Made by a program: the position numbers and the translations under genes. A stretch of 64,000 nt of DNA, taken from Rosa chinensis (Eukaryota; Streptophyta; Magnoliopsida; Rosales; Rosaceae). Below are positions 1 to 10,575 of this stretch, in pieces. Each line of letters begins with the position of its first letter. Position 1 is the stretch's first letter. Location: NCBI RefSeq assembly GCF_002994745.2, contig NC_037088.1:65738397-65802396 (forward strand). Reading direction: 5' to 3'. Below the pieces are notes generated by a model, which was not told where the DNA came from, made no database searches, and saw nothing but the letters and a program-made list of their open reading frames with translations.

Positions 1-105
1 TACTTAGATCAGATGAAACCTAAACAATCAAAATGCAGTACATAAAACAATTAGGTTCTTTTAAGTCCGCAGTCTATAATTAAAGTTCCTAGTTAAAATG
101 CATAC

Positions 106-3100
106 CCGACTTAGTATCCTTCCCAGAGGCGTTGAGTCATAGAAAGACATGGGTGCACGAAATAGAGAGTTTAGTAGCTGAGAAAATAAAGACTTTGATG
201 CCTCAAGACCCAAAACAACTGTTAACAGAGATCTGAACAGCAAAATAAATGTTGCAGAAAATCCAATCGACAGGTAAACCACGATCAATTGCAATGAGCT
301 AACATTGGGATTATCAACATTAGCAGCCATCCAAGAGTTCTGTGCTATCTGACTAATAACAAATGTCAGGTGTAAAAGAACAGCGGCTGAGAAGTACAAG
401 ACCCCTTTGTTCTGTCTCAGATACTGTTTGTATGGCCTCAAACCAGTGTCTCCTGTTTCTCTCTCTTCTATCTTAATCAACTGGTCACCTTTGTTTCCTT
501 TCAATTTCTTCTCTACATAAGCCTTCTTAATCTCTCTGGATGATGTTCCAGAATTTTGGACAGAAGGGACATCTGCAAGCCTTTCAGAACCAGCAGTTTC
601 TTTGTGTGCATTGACAAGGTCCTGAAACTCTTGGCTCGAGGCCAATAACTGATAATAAGGAGCTGCTTCAAGGATTTCCCCATCCAACATCAACTGTGAA
701 CAATATTTAACATGAAATTATTGTCTTGGACCAATAGCTTCTACTAATCGTAATCTTCAACAAATTAAACATAGAACAAAAAATGACTAGCCTTTGACGA
801 TATATAAATTTCAATTAAATTGATTCAAGCATAAGAGTAATAGATTTTAGAGAAAAATAGCTTGGATTTGAAATTAGAGTATTAGACTAACCAAGACTGA
901 ATCAAATGCAGGCAGGAAATCAACTTGATGGGTCACAAGTAAGACTGTCTTCCCTGAAAGTGCTTCCATAACATATTCCTGCCAATGTGAAAGTTAGCTT
1001 TCACCAAAAGCCAGAAGTACTTAATCAAAAGGGAAAGTGACAAGGTGTAGTTACATTAAATAGGTTAGTAGCAGTATGTGCATCAACAGCACTAAATGGA
1101 TCATCCAAGAGATATATGTCAGCATTCTGATAGAGAGCACGAGCAAGTTGAATCCGCTGCTTCTGACCACCACTTAGATTGACCCCTCTCTCCCCTATTT
1201 CAGTGAGATCACCATAGGGCAGTAACTCAAGGTCCTTTACAAGTGAACATCTCTCAAGTGTTTCTCGGTATCTTTCACTATCCATAGCAGAACCAAATAT
1301 AATATTCTCCTGTATTGTCCCTGTCTGGATCCATGCTGTTTGAGAAACATATGCAATCCTCCCAAAAACTTGAATCTGAAAGTCAATAAAGAGTACTTTA
1401 CAATGTTTATCTATTTTTCAAGAAAATAAAAGACTAGATTGACTGCATTCAGAGATGTCACTGTGATAATAGAATACAAGCCTGTGGGAATTGCAAAGGG
1501 AAAGAAATATAGCAACTTACAGTTCCTTCAACATTTGGAATTTCTCCGAGAATTGCAGCTAGGAGGCTTGATTTTCCTGAGCCAACTTCTCCACATATAG
1601 CCACCTTCTGACCAGGGCTAACCTCTAAATTTATATTTCTCAGTGTGGCCTTTGATAAATTATCCCATGAAAAACTAGCTGACTTAATAACAATGGAATG
1701 TGCTACATTCTTCATGTTGCACTTCCTGACATTTGAAGAGTGCAGCTCTGGTGCCTCAAGGAATTTCACAATACGCTCAAATGCAACCTTGGCTTGAATG
1801 ACAACCCCAATAACCTCAGGTATAGATCGAATGGGGTCCTGAACAAGGCGCAAAGTTGCAACGAAAGTGAAAACGTTGTTTGCATGCAATGGAATTCCGA
1901 GAAAATAGCATGCCCCAAATGTTGCAGCAGAGACCAAAACAGGAGATGACCAAAAGAGATAGGTGTTATATGCTTTCCTTAGCTGTACAGCAGATAACCA
2001 TTTATGCTCCTCCTTCCTCAATTTCTCTATTGCATTCTTGAAATGGGTTTCCCATGCATACAGTTTTAGTACCTTCATGTTTATAAGAGCTTCTGAACAT
2101 GCCTTGAGTCTTTCATCTTGTGCCACCATAAGCTTACTTTGAAACCTATGTTGTAACTTAGCAAGTGGAGCATTACAAACAACAGTCAAAACTATCACCA
2201 CCAATGATGCAAATGTGGCTAGGCCGACTGCACGGAAAAGAATCACCAAAGCAAAACAAAGCTGGAGGCTAGTTGTCCAAGTCTGATGGAACCAAAATGG
2301 GAATTCTCCAATCCTATAAGCATCCACGGTAACATAATTCATGATTTCACCACCAGAGTGTGTCAACTTAGCAGCATTAGATAATCTCAATTGCTTCTTG
2401 TAAATGGCTGCTGATAGCAAAGACCTAATTTTCAAACCAATAAGCCTGCATCTTAAGTACCACTGCCTTTGTGAGAAAGATTCAATGGTCTTTGAAAAGA
2501 AAAGTGTTATGGCTAACACGTAACCTTCATATTTGAAACTTTCATTTCCCTCAGCAACCAAAATAAAGGCATTGAGAAGCAAAGGACCTGCAGAGAGAGT
2601 GACTATCTTAAGTAAAGCAAAGAAGCCAGATAGTAAAATCTCCTTCCAGTGGCATATGATTATCGTCTTCAACACTGATGGTTGGGAAGATGGATCAATT
2701 TCTTTCTGCTTGCTCAGTTGCTCCAAGAACAGCAGATAACAGCTTTCTGCTTGATCTTCCTCACGCAACTTTGGTATGTCTTCGTCCTCAAGTGTTTTCT
2801 CTCTACCCTTTTTCATCAATGAATTCAGCCACCAAAGTGACATTTTACTAAAAAATCCAGCTTTGGCAAATGGAGTAACATGATCTTCACCTTTACTAGT
2901 GACATTGGACTCACCATAAAGAGGAGCATAAAGGCCATTTCCATTGAGGCTCTCATCACCCTCTTCATGTATATAACCCTTATAAACACAGAACAGCAAC
3001 AATGCTGCTCCTGGAAAAGATAGGATATCTAGAACTATCTTCACAGATATTTCTTTTCCAAAAATGGCTGCAAAGAGCGATAGAGCACAGACAATTCCAG

Positions 3101-3545
3101 AAAACAGGAATGCAAGGATAGACAACAGTCTCGAAGGTTGCCTTGCAAGGAGTTTTCCCCTGATGCTCAGACTCAAACTCACCAACAGCCATGTTATCCC
3201 TTGAAACAAAGTAAGTAACCACCAATTCAAAGGCAAAGCAGATCCTGAATCCCTCAGCTTCTGTACTAAAATCCAGGTTCCCAAGCACAAGTACACAAAT
3301 CCAAGACAGCCATTGACAATGGCAGACACTATTTGCAAACTGGAAAAGCCTCGAAACCGGGCTGGAATGTGAGCTGATTTGGATGATGATGACTTATGAA
3401 ACATAGTGAACAAGAGCAATACTAACAGAACTATGTCCAAGCAAATTATCAACAAGTGATTGGTGCATGAAGAAGGATGGCCCAGAAAGTCAAAATTGGA
3501 AGGAGCAGATTCCCCACAATACAGAACCCACAAATCCTCCATCAT
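106..3545 (-). CDS. ABCC10: ABC transporter C family member 10-like (MRP type), 5' part, continues beyond left edge
   Basis: Full-size ABCC/MRP exporter, expected in the tonoplast or plasma membrane, moving glutathione or other conjugates by ATP hydrolysis (family knowledge; substrate unknown). Four exons are readable on the minus strand, all in phase 0 with GT-AG borders: 3545-1521, 1375-1055, 978-892 and 693-106. The gene leaves the window inside the next intron. The first exon encodes the hydrophobic N-terminal TMD0, the linker, TMD1 and the Walker A of NBD1 (GEVGSGKSS). The second has the ABC signature (LSGGQKQR) and Walker B ([16 protein letters not shown]). The third has the H-loop (LLVTHQVDF). 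The fourth covers the linker and the start of TMD2. Translation starts at one of two adjacent ATGs (3545 or 3542), just inside a splice acceptor, so the leader is interrupted by an intron. No breaks are seen. ABCC10/ABCC14 of Arabidopsis are the closest group by recall; the exact orthologue is uncertain. Confidence 0.9.
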
Positions 3546-3555
3546 CCTTCTAATC

Positions 3556-4400
3556 CTGTAAGAAGACATGCAATTAAAGAAGAAAAGTAAGAAAATTTGC
3601 CTTAACAAACATATAATAACCCAAGAACCCCAGAGATAAGCTTTTTGCCTTTTTGGGTGGGAATTGAAAAGGCCAAACAAAAGCGATGAACTTTACAGAT
3701 GAGGCATAAAACTAGATTGTTTATCATAATTACAACCCAAAAAAAAAAAACAGAAACACATTAGCTTTATATCAAAATAAGCTAAAAAAAATAATAAAGG
3801 GTATGCACCTGAATAAGAACCAGAAGCTCAACTAGTTCAAAACTTCAAACAAAGCAACAGAAGCAGAAACTATGATCCTACAAAGCAACCCAATTCATCA
3901 CTCAGCAATGTTGAAGCTGAGAAATTCAACCATACTAATGAATGTGAAAGAAAGAAAGAAACAGAGATGGGCAAGTTATAAGCAGCCCCACATTACACAC
4001 GAAGCTTAAATCAAATATCCCATACGGCGTTTCTTTCGTTTAAAATAAGAGAAAGAAAACAATCTCGTTTTTGTTCTGCACCAATAAACAACAACAATGA
4101 ATAAAACAGAGGCTAGCATTCAAAGCAAGACCAACTACTTTATACACAGCGTATAATATAATAAAGAAGAAGCAATAGTAATAAAAAATTGGGTGTGCTT
4201 GGGACTAACCAGGAATCCCAAGATACCCGAAGCCTTCACCAACCAAATCTTTCTTTGGAAACAGAGGAATGTAGAATATCTGTAATCTTTGTTCCTTCTT
4301 TTTTTTCTTGTCTGGGTTTGTTTGTTTTAATTTCTAAGACAATGAAGGTTGATGAAGGTGATGAAGTTTCATTCTCTTTGGTGGTTTGAAGAGAACAGAG
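3556..4400 (-). other. 5' leader of the ABCC10-like gene with probable leader intron
   Basis: A pyrimidine-rich acceptor ending in CAG sits at 3556-3558, ten bases upstream of the first ATG, so the start codon exon must be preceded by a non-coding exon. The best upstream donor is a G|GTTAG at about 4210/4209, giving a leader intron of about 650 bp and a first exon from roughly 4210 to 4400. This is inferred from splice-site appearance only; other donors cannot be excluded. The intron holds nothing else recognisable. Confidence 0.45.
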
Positions 4401-4850
4401 AGACTAGGTGAGAGTATTTGACCCGACTGGAACAGAGGACGAGGTTGAAAGCGATGAAGATCGTAGTCGGAATCAGATGGCGTCATGGCTCACGTCTCTC
4501 TCTTCTCTTCTATATTTGCAGCCCCGCAGGTTTTACTGTGTACCTTCCAATGGGGCAAATCAGGTGCCCACGTGTTATAAATGAAAGAGGACAATTATTG
4601 GAAAAGAAAACCGCATTTTCTCTAATTCTCTTTCCTCTTTCCGAAAGTTTAATACATAGCGGGAACTAAGTTAATGATTCACACGATTCAAAAGTATTGA
4701 TACTCTAAAATATTATGAAATACCTTGTAATATTTCTCATTTTAAGTTATGGCAAACAGAATTGATGCTTGGGGCCGGAGGCTGACTTAAAGCTGTCAAA
4801 AGTTAGCGAGTGGAGATGAAGATTTTTTTTGCAGAGGAAGGACCGAAGGA
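4400..4850. promoter_or_regulatory. Upstream region of the ABCC10-like gene
   Basis: This stretch lies directly upstream of the inferred transcript start of the minus-strand ABCC10-like gene. It holds a G-box-like CCACGTGT near 4568, a motif bound by bZIP/bHLH factors in plants, and an AT-rich flank. No convincing coding potential was seen. Regulatory function is inference from position. Confidence 0.3.
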
Positions 4851-5778
4851 GAGTTAGTGGATATGGTGAGAATGTTTTTTACTACAGTTGGGATTCGAAA
4901 CCTTTCTCATGTTCCTCGAGTAGCTAATTGTGCGTCTCATGTCATTGCTGATTTTGTAGCTTGATTGAATGAGTGTCATAATTGGCTTGAGATTGGTCCC
5001 GATTAATTCATGGATTGCATCAATCATCACAGCTATCAGGGGCGGAGCCAGAAACATAGGGTTACTGGGGCACAAAAATAAAATAATAAGATCAAAATAT
5101 AAAAAAAATCTTGAAAAATAACAAGAAATTTGTGATTGAGTTGAGAGTCGATACATGTTGCAACTATGCTTTTCTATTTTAGGAGATTTTCTAAATCACC
5201 AAAAAGTAACACCGAGTGACAAAGCTAGAATTTCATCCTAGGTAAGGACCTTTAGAAATTGAGAAGAAAAAATTTAGAACTCGAATTATATATAAGAATT
5301 TTTAATGAAAATTCCGATTAAAAAAAATTGATAGAAATATTATAATCTAGTACTGAGATTAATTTAAGATAAGAATATTGTTAAAATTATGTCTAGCAAG
5401 CCACATGAAAAAAATAGTAATAGAAAAAAATAGTAATAGTAATAATAATTAGTGCTGCAAGCTAGAATTAAACCTTGGAAAAAATCTAAATAAAAAATTC
5501 TGCAATTAGCCTGATTTGAACCCCGGACCTGTAATATAACTGTAGCATGGCAGACCACTGCACTATTCAAACCATCTGTGCTACCTGATCACTTAATTAT
5601 ATATATCTATCTGAAAGTTTACTAGAGCACGGGACCCAGTGTGCCCCACCACTGACAGCTATAATTGGTAGTTGAAGCTAGGGATCTTTTCTCCACTACT
5701 GATTTTTTTTCATATTTTATAATCGTTCGGTCTATTAAATAAAAGTTGTTTCTCATTCTCAAACAATAAAAAAAAAAT
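4850..5778 (+). mobile_element. Decayed 3' end of a LINE (RNase H-like tail plus poly(A)), interrupted by a hAT-type element
   Basis: Plus-strand reading before 5029 gives a degraded RNase H-like tail of plant LINE type (R-V-A-N-C-A-S-H-V-I-A-D-F), followed by a stop and a 3'-UTR-like stretch. That stretch resumes after the inserted element at 5037-5654 and ends in an A-rich tract around 5767-5778. Splitting of one LINE tail by a later insertion fits the perfect 8-bp duplication around the inserted element. The left border is not defined because no target-site duplication was found for the LINE. Frameshifts and stops make it inactive. Confidence 0.5.
5037..5654. mobile_element. Non-autonomous hAT-type element, 618 bp, with perfect 8-bp target-site duplication
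   Basis: The ends begin CAGGGGCGGAGCCAG and, on the other strand, CAGTGGTGGGGCACAC, an imperfect terminal inverted repeat of hAT style. The element is flanked by a perfect 8-bp direct repeat, ACAGCTAT at 5029-5036 and 5655-5662, the length expected of hAT transposases. It encodes no transposase. On the minus strand around 5592-5500 it carries a tRNA-like segment with A-box-like TAGCACAGATGG and B-box-like GGTTCAAATC spaced as in a tRNA or SINE promoter, followed by T-rich and TTA-type runs. Nested origin (SINE head inside a hAT derivative) is inference. Confidence 0.8.
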
Positions 5779-5779
5779 A

Positions 5780-7935
5780 GAATCGATGCTTTTAAACATG
5801 GTATAGATTAGTAACTTTATCAGAAATATCATCTGTTGATTTGAATATCGCGAGAAGCAGATTTTATACATGCTGTTTGTTTTTAGTTTTCTAACTTTGT
5901 ATAGAATCATAATACCAAATTTATAATTATATTTTCTTGAAAAGCTGTACCATTAGTGTGCATGTGGAAAGTGAGCAAACCATATGTCACACCGTTATCA
6001 TTTTGAGCCCAAGATAGATATAAAGAAGATGTACGTGGGCACATGTCTTCATCATATTATATAGTAAGGGCCCGGTCCAACTGCACTTCCCAAAACAGAA
6101 AAATAACTTGTGGGGCATACATTGTCGTTTAATTATTTTATGATGAAAACTTAATGATTATAGTTACTTCTATTTTTGTTTAAATTTGAGGGTCACTATT
6201 AGCCAAATGAGCAACACCGACAGATTTTTAACATATATACTTTTACACTGATAAAAGATCAATAAATTTTAAATTTGTAGATAATTAGATACAGTGTCAT
6301 CAAAAAAAGTAGTTAGATATAAACATTTGTATGAACTGAATTACTTAGTCGTACATAAAAACATGCTCACACTATTAATCACTGAAATAAGTGTGGCAAG
6401 ATCTTCTCACAAATTTCTATATGTACCAAAAATTTTGATTTTTATTGATATATATATATATATTATATAAATTATTTATACACAGATATCTGTCAAAAAT
6501 AACAAAATTATAATTTGAAAAATAATTTTTATTCACACAGTCATCTCTAACAATAACTTTTCACGCTGTCATACATGTGAATGTGACAATAACACTAATA
6601 ATCTATGAAATTTTACACAATAATCTGTAATAATCAATACTTTCCCATAAACATTTTGATAGATGGATGGATGTGACAAAAAGCAAACACCTTTGCATCT
6701 CACTTTTCAAGTTCAATGAATGAAAAAAAAAAAAAAATTAGGGTAATCAAGGAGGAGTAATGGGATATATCAACCTCAGTGGATCAACTAGCTTTCTTCT
6801 TAGTAATTTTAATGAGAGAAAATATTCACTGCTGACGTGTACTTACATCAATAGAAATTGAAGATTAGATAACATTAAGTATATTTTTTTATTATTATAA
6901 AAAAAATTATTAATAAACATCAGCGACTGAGATCCGCTGAATTTGCTAGTTCACTTATATGGTCGGAGTATAGAATCTTATATTTTTAGTGATATTTAGA
7001 TATTCCAATGAGGAGAGCCCTGCCTGAGGCTTGAGAATTGAAGCAGGTCGGACCCTTCTCAAACAGGTGGCTCGATCATTTGTTTTTGGCCATAGAAAAA
7101 TAGTATCGATCTACCTTGGCACGTAATAAGCATAAAAGCATATTAGCAGTTGAGTAAACAATCAATTAGCGCATATATCCAAGTAGAAAAGAACCACAAA
7201 ACAATGACAACAGATCGAACGTCATCCCCCGCGATCAATCAGCAAATAGCAACCAGTCAACCAAGCACATATTATTATTCTGAACAACAGATTTAGTACG
7301 TGGTAGATGCATGTTATTCAACATGCGATGACTCACGGGCAGAAGACTTGGAGTCCATCAGACCATCACATTGCACGCGGATCCATCGAAACGTGAACGA
7401 GTTGACAGTTTGATACCTATCGCATCACCCGACAAAGACAAGCTGATTAATATTGTTCGTCTTTTCAATCCCAATCGATCAAAATCTATTCTCCACCATG
7501 CAATGGTCTTGTTTTTTCTGCTTGTAGCACACCATTCTTTAGCTTTTGGCCCGGCCGGTCTCTGTAAAAAACTAATAATCGTGTTCAAGTTGTCATTCTG
7601 TGACAATCAAATCTTGTGGTATATTATTTAGCACTACTTTGTCGACTACTCGACCATTAAGCGCCAAAGACCCAAAGTCATAGTCATAGTCAGTGCCAAA
7701 TTGCTACACCGCCACCGAAAGATCATCATCATCGATCATTTTGTTTTGTATCCCTTTCATCGAGTCTTCGTATGTCAAGAACTTGTGTCGTAGAATTTTG
7801 CTCATCTATGGACTTGGCCCGCCAGAGATAAGAGCGAGGCGAGCCAAGAACCCAAAATGTTGGACCTCTCAATTCTCTAAGAACAAAATGAGTAATATGA
7901 GAATCAGCAGGAGCCTACTTCAGTGGTTCTCCTTC
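5780..7935. other. AT-rich intergenic stretch, no gene recognised
   Basis: Long AT-rich spacer with an (TA)n run near 6450-6465, an A-run near 6723 and several short overlapping open frames on both strands at 7358-7968. None of those frames has a family resemblance, a good start context or codon bias. Nothing functional was recognised. Confidence 0.5.
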
Positions 7936-7950
7936 ACCTATTTATGGGAT

Positions 7951-8509
7951 TTTTTTTTTTGTATTTAAAATTTTATTAAAAGAATAAGAGAAAATACAAA
8001 AATGGAGAGGGAGACATCAACCAAAACCCCCTCCCAGAGAGGTGAAATAAAAGCTGAGAAAAAACTAACAGAAAAAGCAAAACAAGGCTGTAGTAGGCTA
8101 TAGCAGTTGTAAGTTATAACACCCGCATATGCTAGCACTAGCCATGAGAAACAAACCAAGAGATTGAAAAACTACACCAGTGTCACAAGTCCACCATATA
8201 ATTAAGGAACTATAGGTGACTATGCAGCAACATGTAAAAGGAGCCACCATCGCCATGCTTCATAATTAAACCAATGAGCCCTTGCAGCATCATATCCAAG
8301 TACTACCAAACTCTGCATTATGAGAGAAAGAGGAGTACATCAATTGAATATCACCTTGTCTTCTAGCTCAATTAAACCAAGTCCAAGAACAACTATCAGA
8401 CACAAGTCACACAACAAGACAGTGCAAACTTTTTTAATATATTAATAATCAAGCTGCTGAGAAAATCATCATTGCTCCCATCAATGAGATTTGCAGAGCA
8501 GCAGAGGAA
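7951..8509 (-). mobile_element. 5'-truncated LINE-type retroinsert with 15-bp target-site duplication
   Basis: The insert is flanked by a perfect 15-bp direct repeat (ACCTATTTATGGGAT at 7936-7950 and 8510-8524). Its minus-strand copy ends in a poly(A) tail, seen as T10 at 7951-7960, preceded by an AATAAAATTTTAAATAC-like 3' end. Long target-site duplication plus a one-sided A-tail is the hallmark of target-primed reverse transcription. No open frame or conserved reverse transcriptase motif remains in the 559 bp, so it is a short 3' fragment or a processed transcript; LINE is the simpler reading. Confidence 0.75.
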
Positions 8510-8524
8510 ACCTATTTATGGGAT

Positions 8525-8896
8525 ATTAATTTGTTAGGAAATTTATAGTGCACATGCTATCAATTCTGCACAATTTTTTCACGTTCGTCAACTTCACTTG
8601 TAATCTTGTATCTATGAGTGGATGGAGATCCTCATTTTGGATACAATATTATTTTTATCTCTACATCTATGTAAGTATCAAGTACGAGAAACCACTCCAT
8701 TCTTAAAAAAAAAAAAAATAGAAGTACAGAAAACACTCGCACACTTAATGTTATTGATCAATAAAAATAGGTAAACAAAGGATAAATCTGCCAAAAATTG
8801 AACAACAAAACTAGATCCTCACTCAAACTCAAACTCCGCTCTTAACTGATTTACTAGTAATAGCTAGTAGCTAGTATAATCAAGTCTCAGAACAGA
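8525..8896. other. 3' flank of the eIF2-beta-like gene, shared with the fusion gene
   Basis: From about 8745 to 8896 this flank is a clear homologue of 16993-17154, downstream of the MINDY-eIF2-beta fusion gene, with only scattered substitutions and small indels. It therefore marks the 3' boundary of a duplicated block. 8525-8745 is AT-rich with an A-run at 8706-8719, and nothing else was recognised. Confidence 0.6.
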
Positions 8897-9628
8897 TCAT
8901 GCTGCACTGTTCCTTTTTCCAACTTTGGCAAGAAAACCAGCTTCAATAGGAGCAACTGATCGTGAAGCACAACACCTCTCGCATCTAAGATAGTTGAGCC
9001 GATTTTCTTTTGAAAGTCGAGTGTCTGGACGTTTGCACGCGAAGCAAATCACATATTGATTGGCATATTTTCGCAAGATTGCTCCGAAATTCTTAGGCGA
9101 AAATCTTCCCTTCACAACTAATCTCAGCTGTCCATCAAGCGATCCACTCGTCCCCAATTCAGCAAGCATGAAACTCATTACATGATCCGGCTGCCTAACC
9201 ATAGTCCTACAGTACTCCATGAAATTGACAAGAACAGTTTTTTTGGACCCTTCACGAAGAACTTGAGGAGGACTCAGAACTAGACCACACTTTTCTCCAT
9301 CCGCAAGCTTCGGATTGTCGTCACGAAGCTTCATCAGCAACCTATCAAGAAGTTCTTCATATTCGTAGTCAGCCTCGCCAGTTTTTGTCTTCTCTAAAGC
9401 CGAGCTGTTCATGGAGGAATCATCAGTACTAGTACTCGATTCCTCAATCGCAATTGCCTTCTTCTTTTTCTTCTTTTTTGTAGGATCGAAGGTGGCTGCA
9501 GCCTGAGCCACCTTATCCTTCTTATCATTCAGATTGTTATCCCCCATGTTTGATCTGAAACAAAGCTCTCTCAGATTGTGGTTGTCTTCCATGTTTGATC
9601 TTGAACAAAACTCTCTCAATGCTGCCAT
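8897..9628 (-). CDS. eIF2-beta-like protein with divergent N-terminus (243 aa, intronless)
   Basis: Related to translation initiation factor 2 subunit beta, which in the eIF2 complex helps deliver Met-tRNAi to the 40S ribosome. Residues about 105-243 carry the eIF2-beta/eIF5 fold: PPQVLREGSKKTVLVNFMEYC, the QPDHVMSFMLAELGTSGSLDGQ core, and a C-terminal zinc ribbon with CFAC and CERC pairs intact. Upstream only one lysine block (a run of seven Lys after DPT) remains, whereas plant eIF2-beta usually has several and is near 270 aa. The first 30 residues hold an internal repeat (REFCSRSNMEDN then RELCFRSNMGDN) not typical of the family. The start is the ATG at 9628. No introns or stops occur in the frame. 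It could be a functional paralogue or a recently decayed retrocopy; expression is unknown. Its 5' and 3' flanks match those of the fusion gene at 17155-18717. Confidence 0.8.
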   Translation of the reverse strand: MAALREFCSRSNMEDNHNLRELCFRSNMGDNNLNDKKDKVAQAAATFDPTKKKKKKKAIAIEESSTSTDDSSMNSSALEKTKTGEADYEYEELLDRLLMKLRDDNPKLADGEKCGLVLSPPQVLREGSKKTVLVNFMEYCRTMVRQPDHVMSFMLAELGTSGSLDGQLRLVVKGRFSPKNFGAILRKYANQYVICFACKRPDTRLSKENRLNYLRCERCCASRSVAPIEAGFLAKVGKRNSAA

Positions 9629-9762
9629 CTCTGTGATCTTTTCCTCCCTGCATGTTTCTGCCTCTGCTTTGCTGCATATTGCTGCTTCTAATTTGTTTTC
9701 ATCATTGTTTTGTTATGTGCTTCAATTTTGCTTTGCTAATTTGCTCTGTTTATTTTGTTGCC

Positions 9763-9850
9763 TATTTATAGGCACTCCTATACTTGACGGACAAGTAATT
9801 ATTTAATTCTTTATTCACAAGGAATCGTAGTGCCTTCACTGGCTAGCTTG
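9763..9850 (-). promoter_or_regulatory. Core promoter block of the eIF2-beta-like gene, shared with the fusion gene
   Basis: Read on the minus strand this block ends in a TATA-like CTATAAATA at about 9764-9772, roughly 135 bases upstream of the ATG. It aligns with 18816-18895 upstream of the fusion gene over about 75 bp with few changes. Promoter role is inferred from position and the TATA box. Confidence 0.5.
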
Positions 9851-10363
9851 AGTCTTAAGAAAGCTTCTATTATGTATGTTGGAAGTAGAGGAAAACAGTG
9901 GTCAATGTTGGCTGCTGCCTACAACTTCTACATGTTTTTCATTATAGCCATTGTAAGCTTCATGTAGCTAGGCAGACTTTTTCGAGTGCATCTTTAATAC
10001 ACACACACACACACATATCAGTTTTACCATATATATCAGTTTTACCATTTACCTTATCATAGGGATTAAGAACTACCAAATGAAGCTCTGGACTAATCCT
10101 CAATCCAGAAACAAGCTGCAAACGAATAGCATCTGTAAGAACATTCTCTGAACTCTCAATTATGTTGACCATGGTATTGTGGAAACCAATAACAGTATCA
10201 CGAACAATACCCAGGCGCGCGCGACACATTTTGCAGGCTCAAAATTTTTTCCCAACTGTACTTTGATCTCTGTAAATTATCAGCATCATTCCAATAGGCC
10301 ATCCCATCACAACTGCTAAGTTCCCACTGCAAATGAAGAGATGATGAGTTTGCAAAAGCTTCT

Positions 10364-10575
10364 TGTAGAAAGTGATTTTCCTTAAGTTGATGTTTACAAT
10401 TGTACACATATATAGCAGTAGTAAGCTGCTGTTACAATGCAGGCAATAAACTATATTTACAGCTAGAATAAAAACTGATAAGCAATTATAGCTCAGTATC
10501 AAAACAGCCTATGAACAAATCAATGGAGAAGAATTAGATGACTTGATTTCAGGAGAAGATTTAGTCTCTCTAACA
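10364..10575 (-). repeat. 3' LTR of the Copia element
   Basis: About 211 bp, TG...CA ended, practically the same sequence as 14981-15191. In the minus orientation this is the 3' LTR; the polyprotein stop codon lies inside it at 10509-10511. Confidence 0.95.

Noticed and set aside
5500..5592. A functional tRNA gene
   Set aside because: A- and B-box matches are present but no clear acceptor stem or anticodon arm pairs; treated as tRNA-like sequence only.
7358..7631. Overlapping frames of 82 and 86 aa on both strands
   Set aside because: Mutually antisense, no family resemblance, no splice or promoter context.
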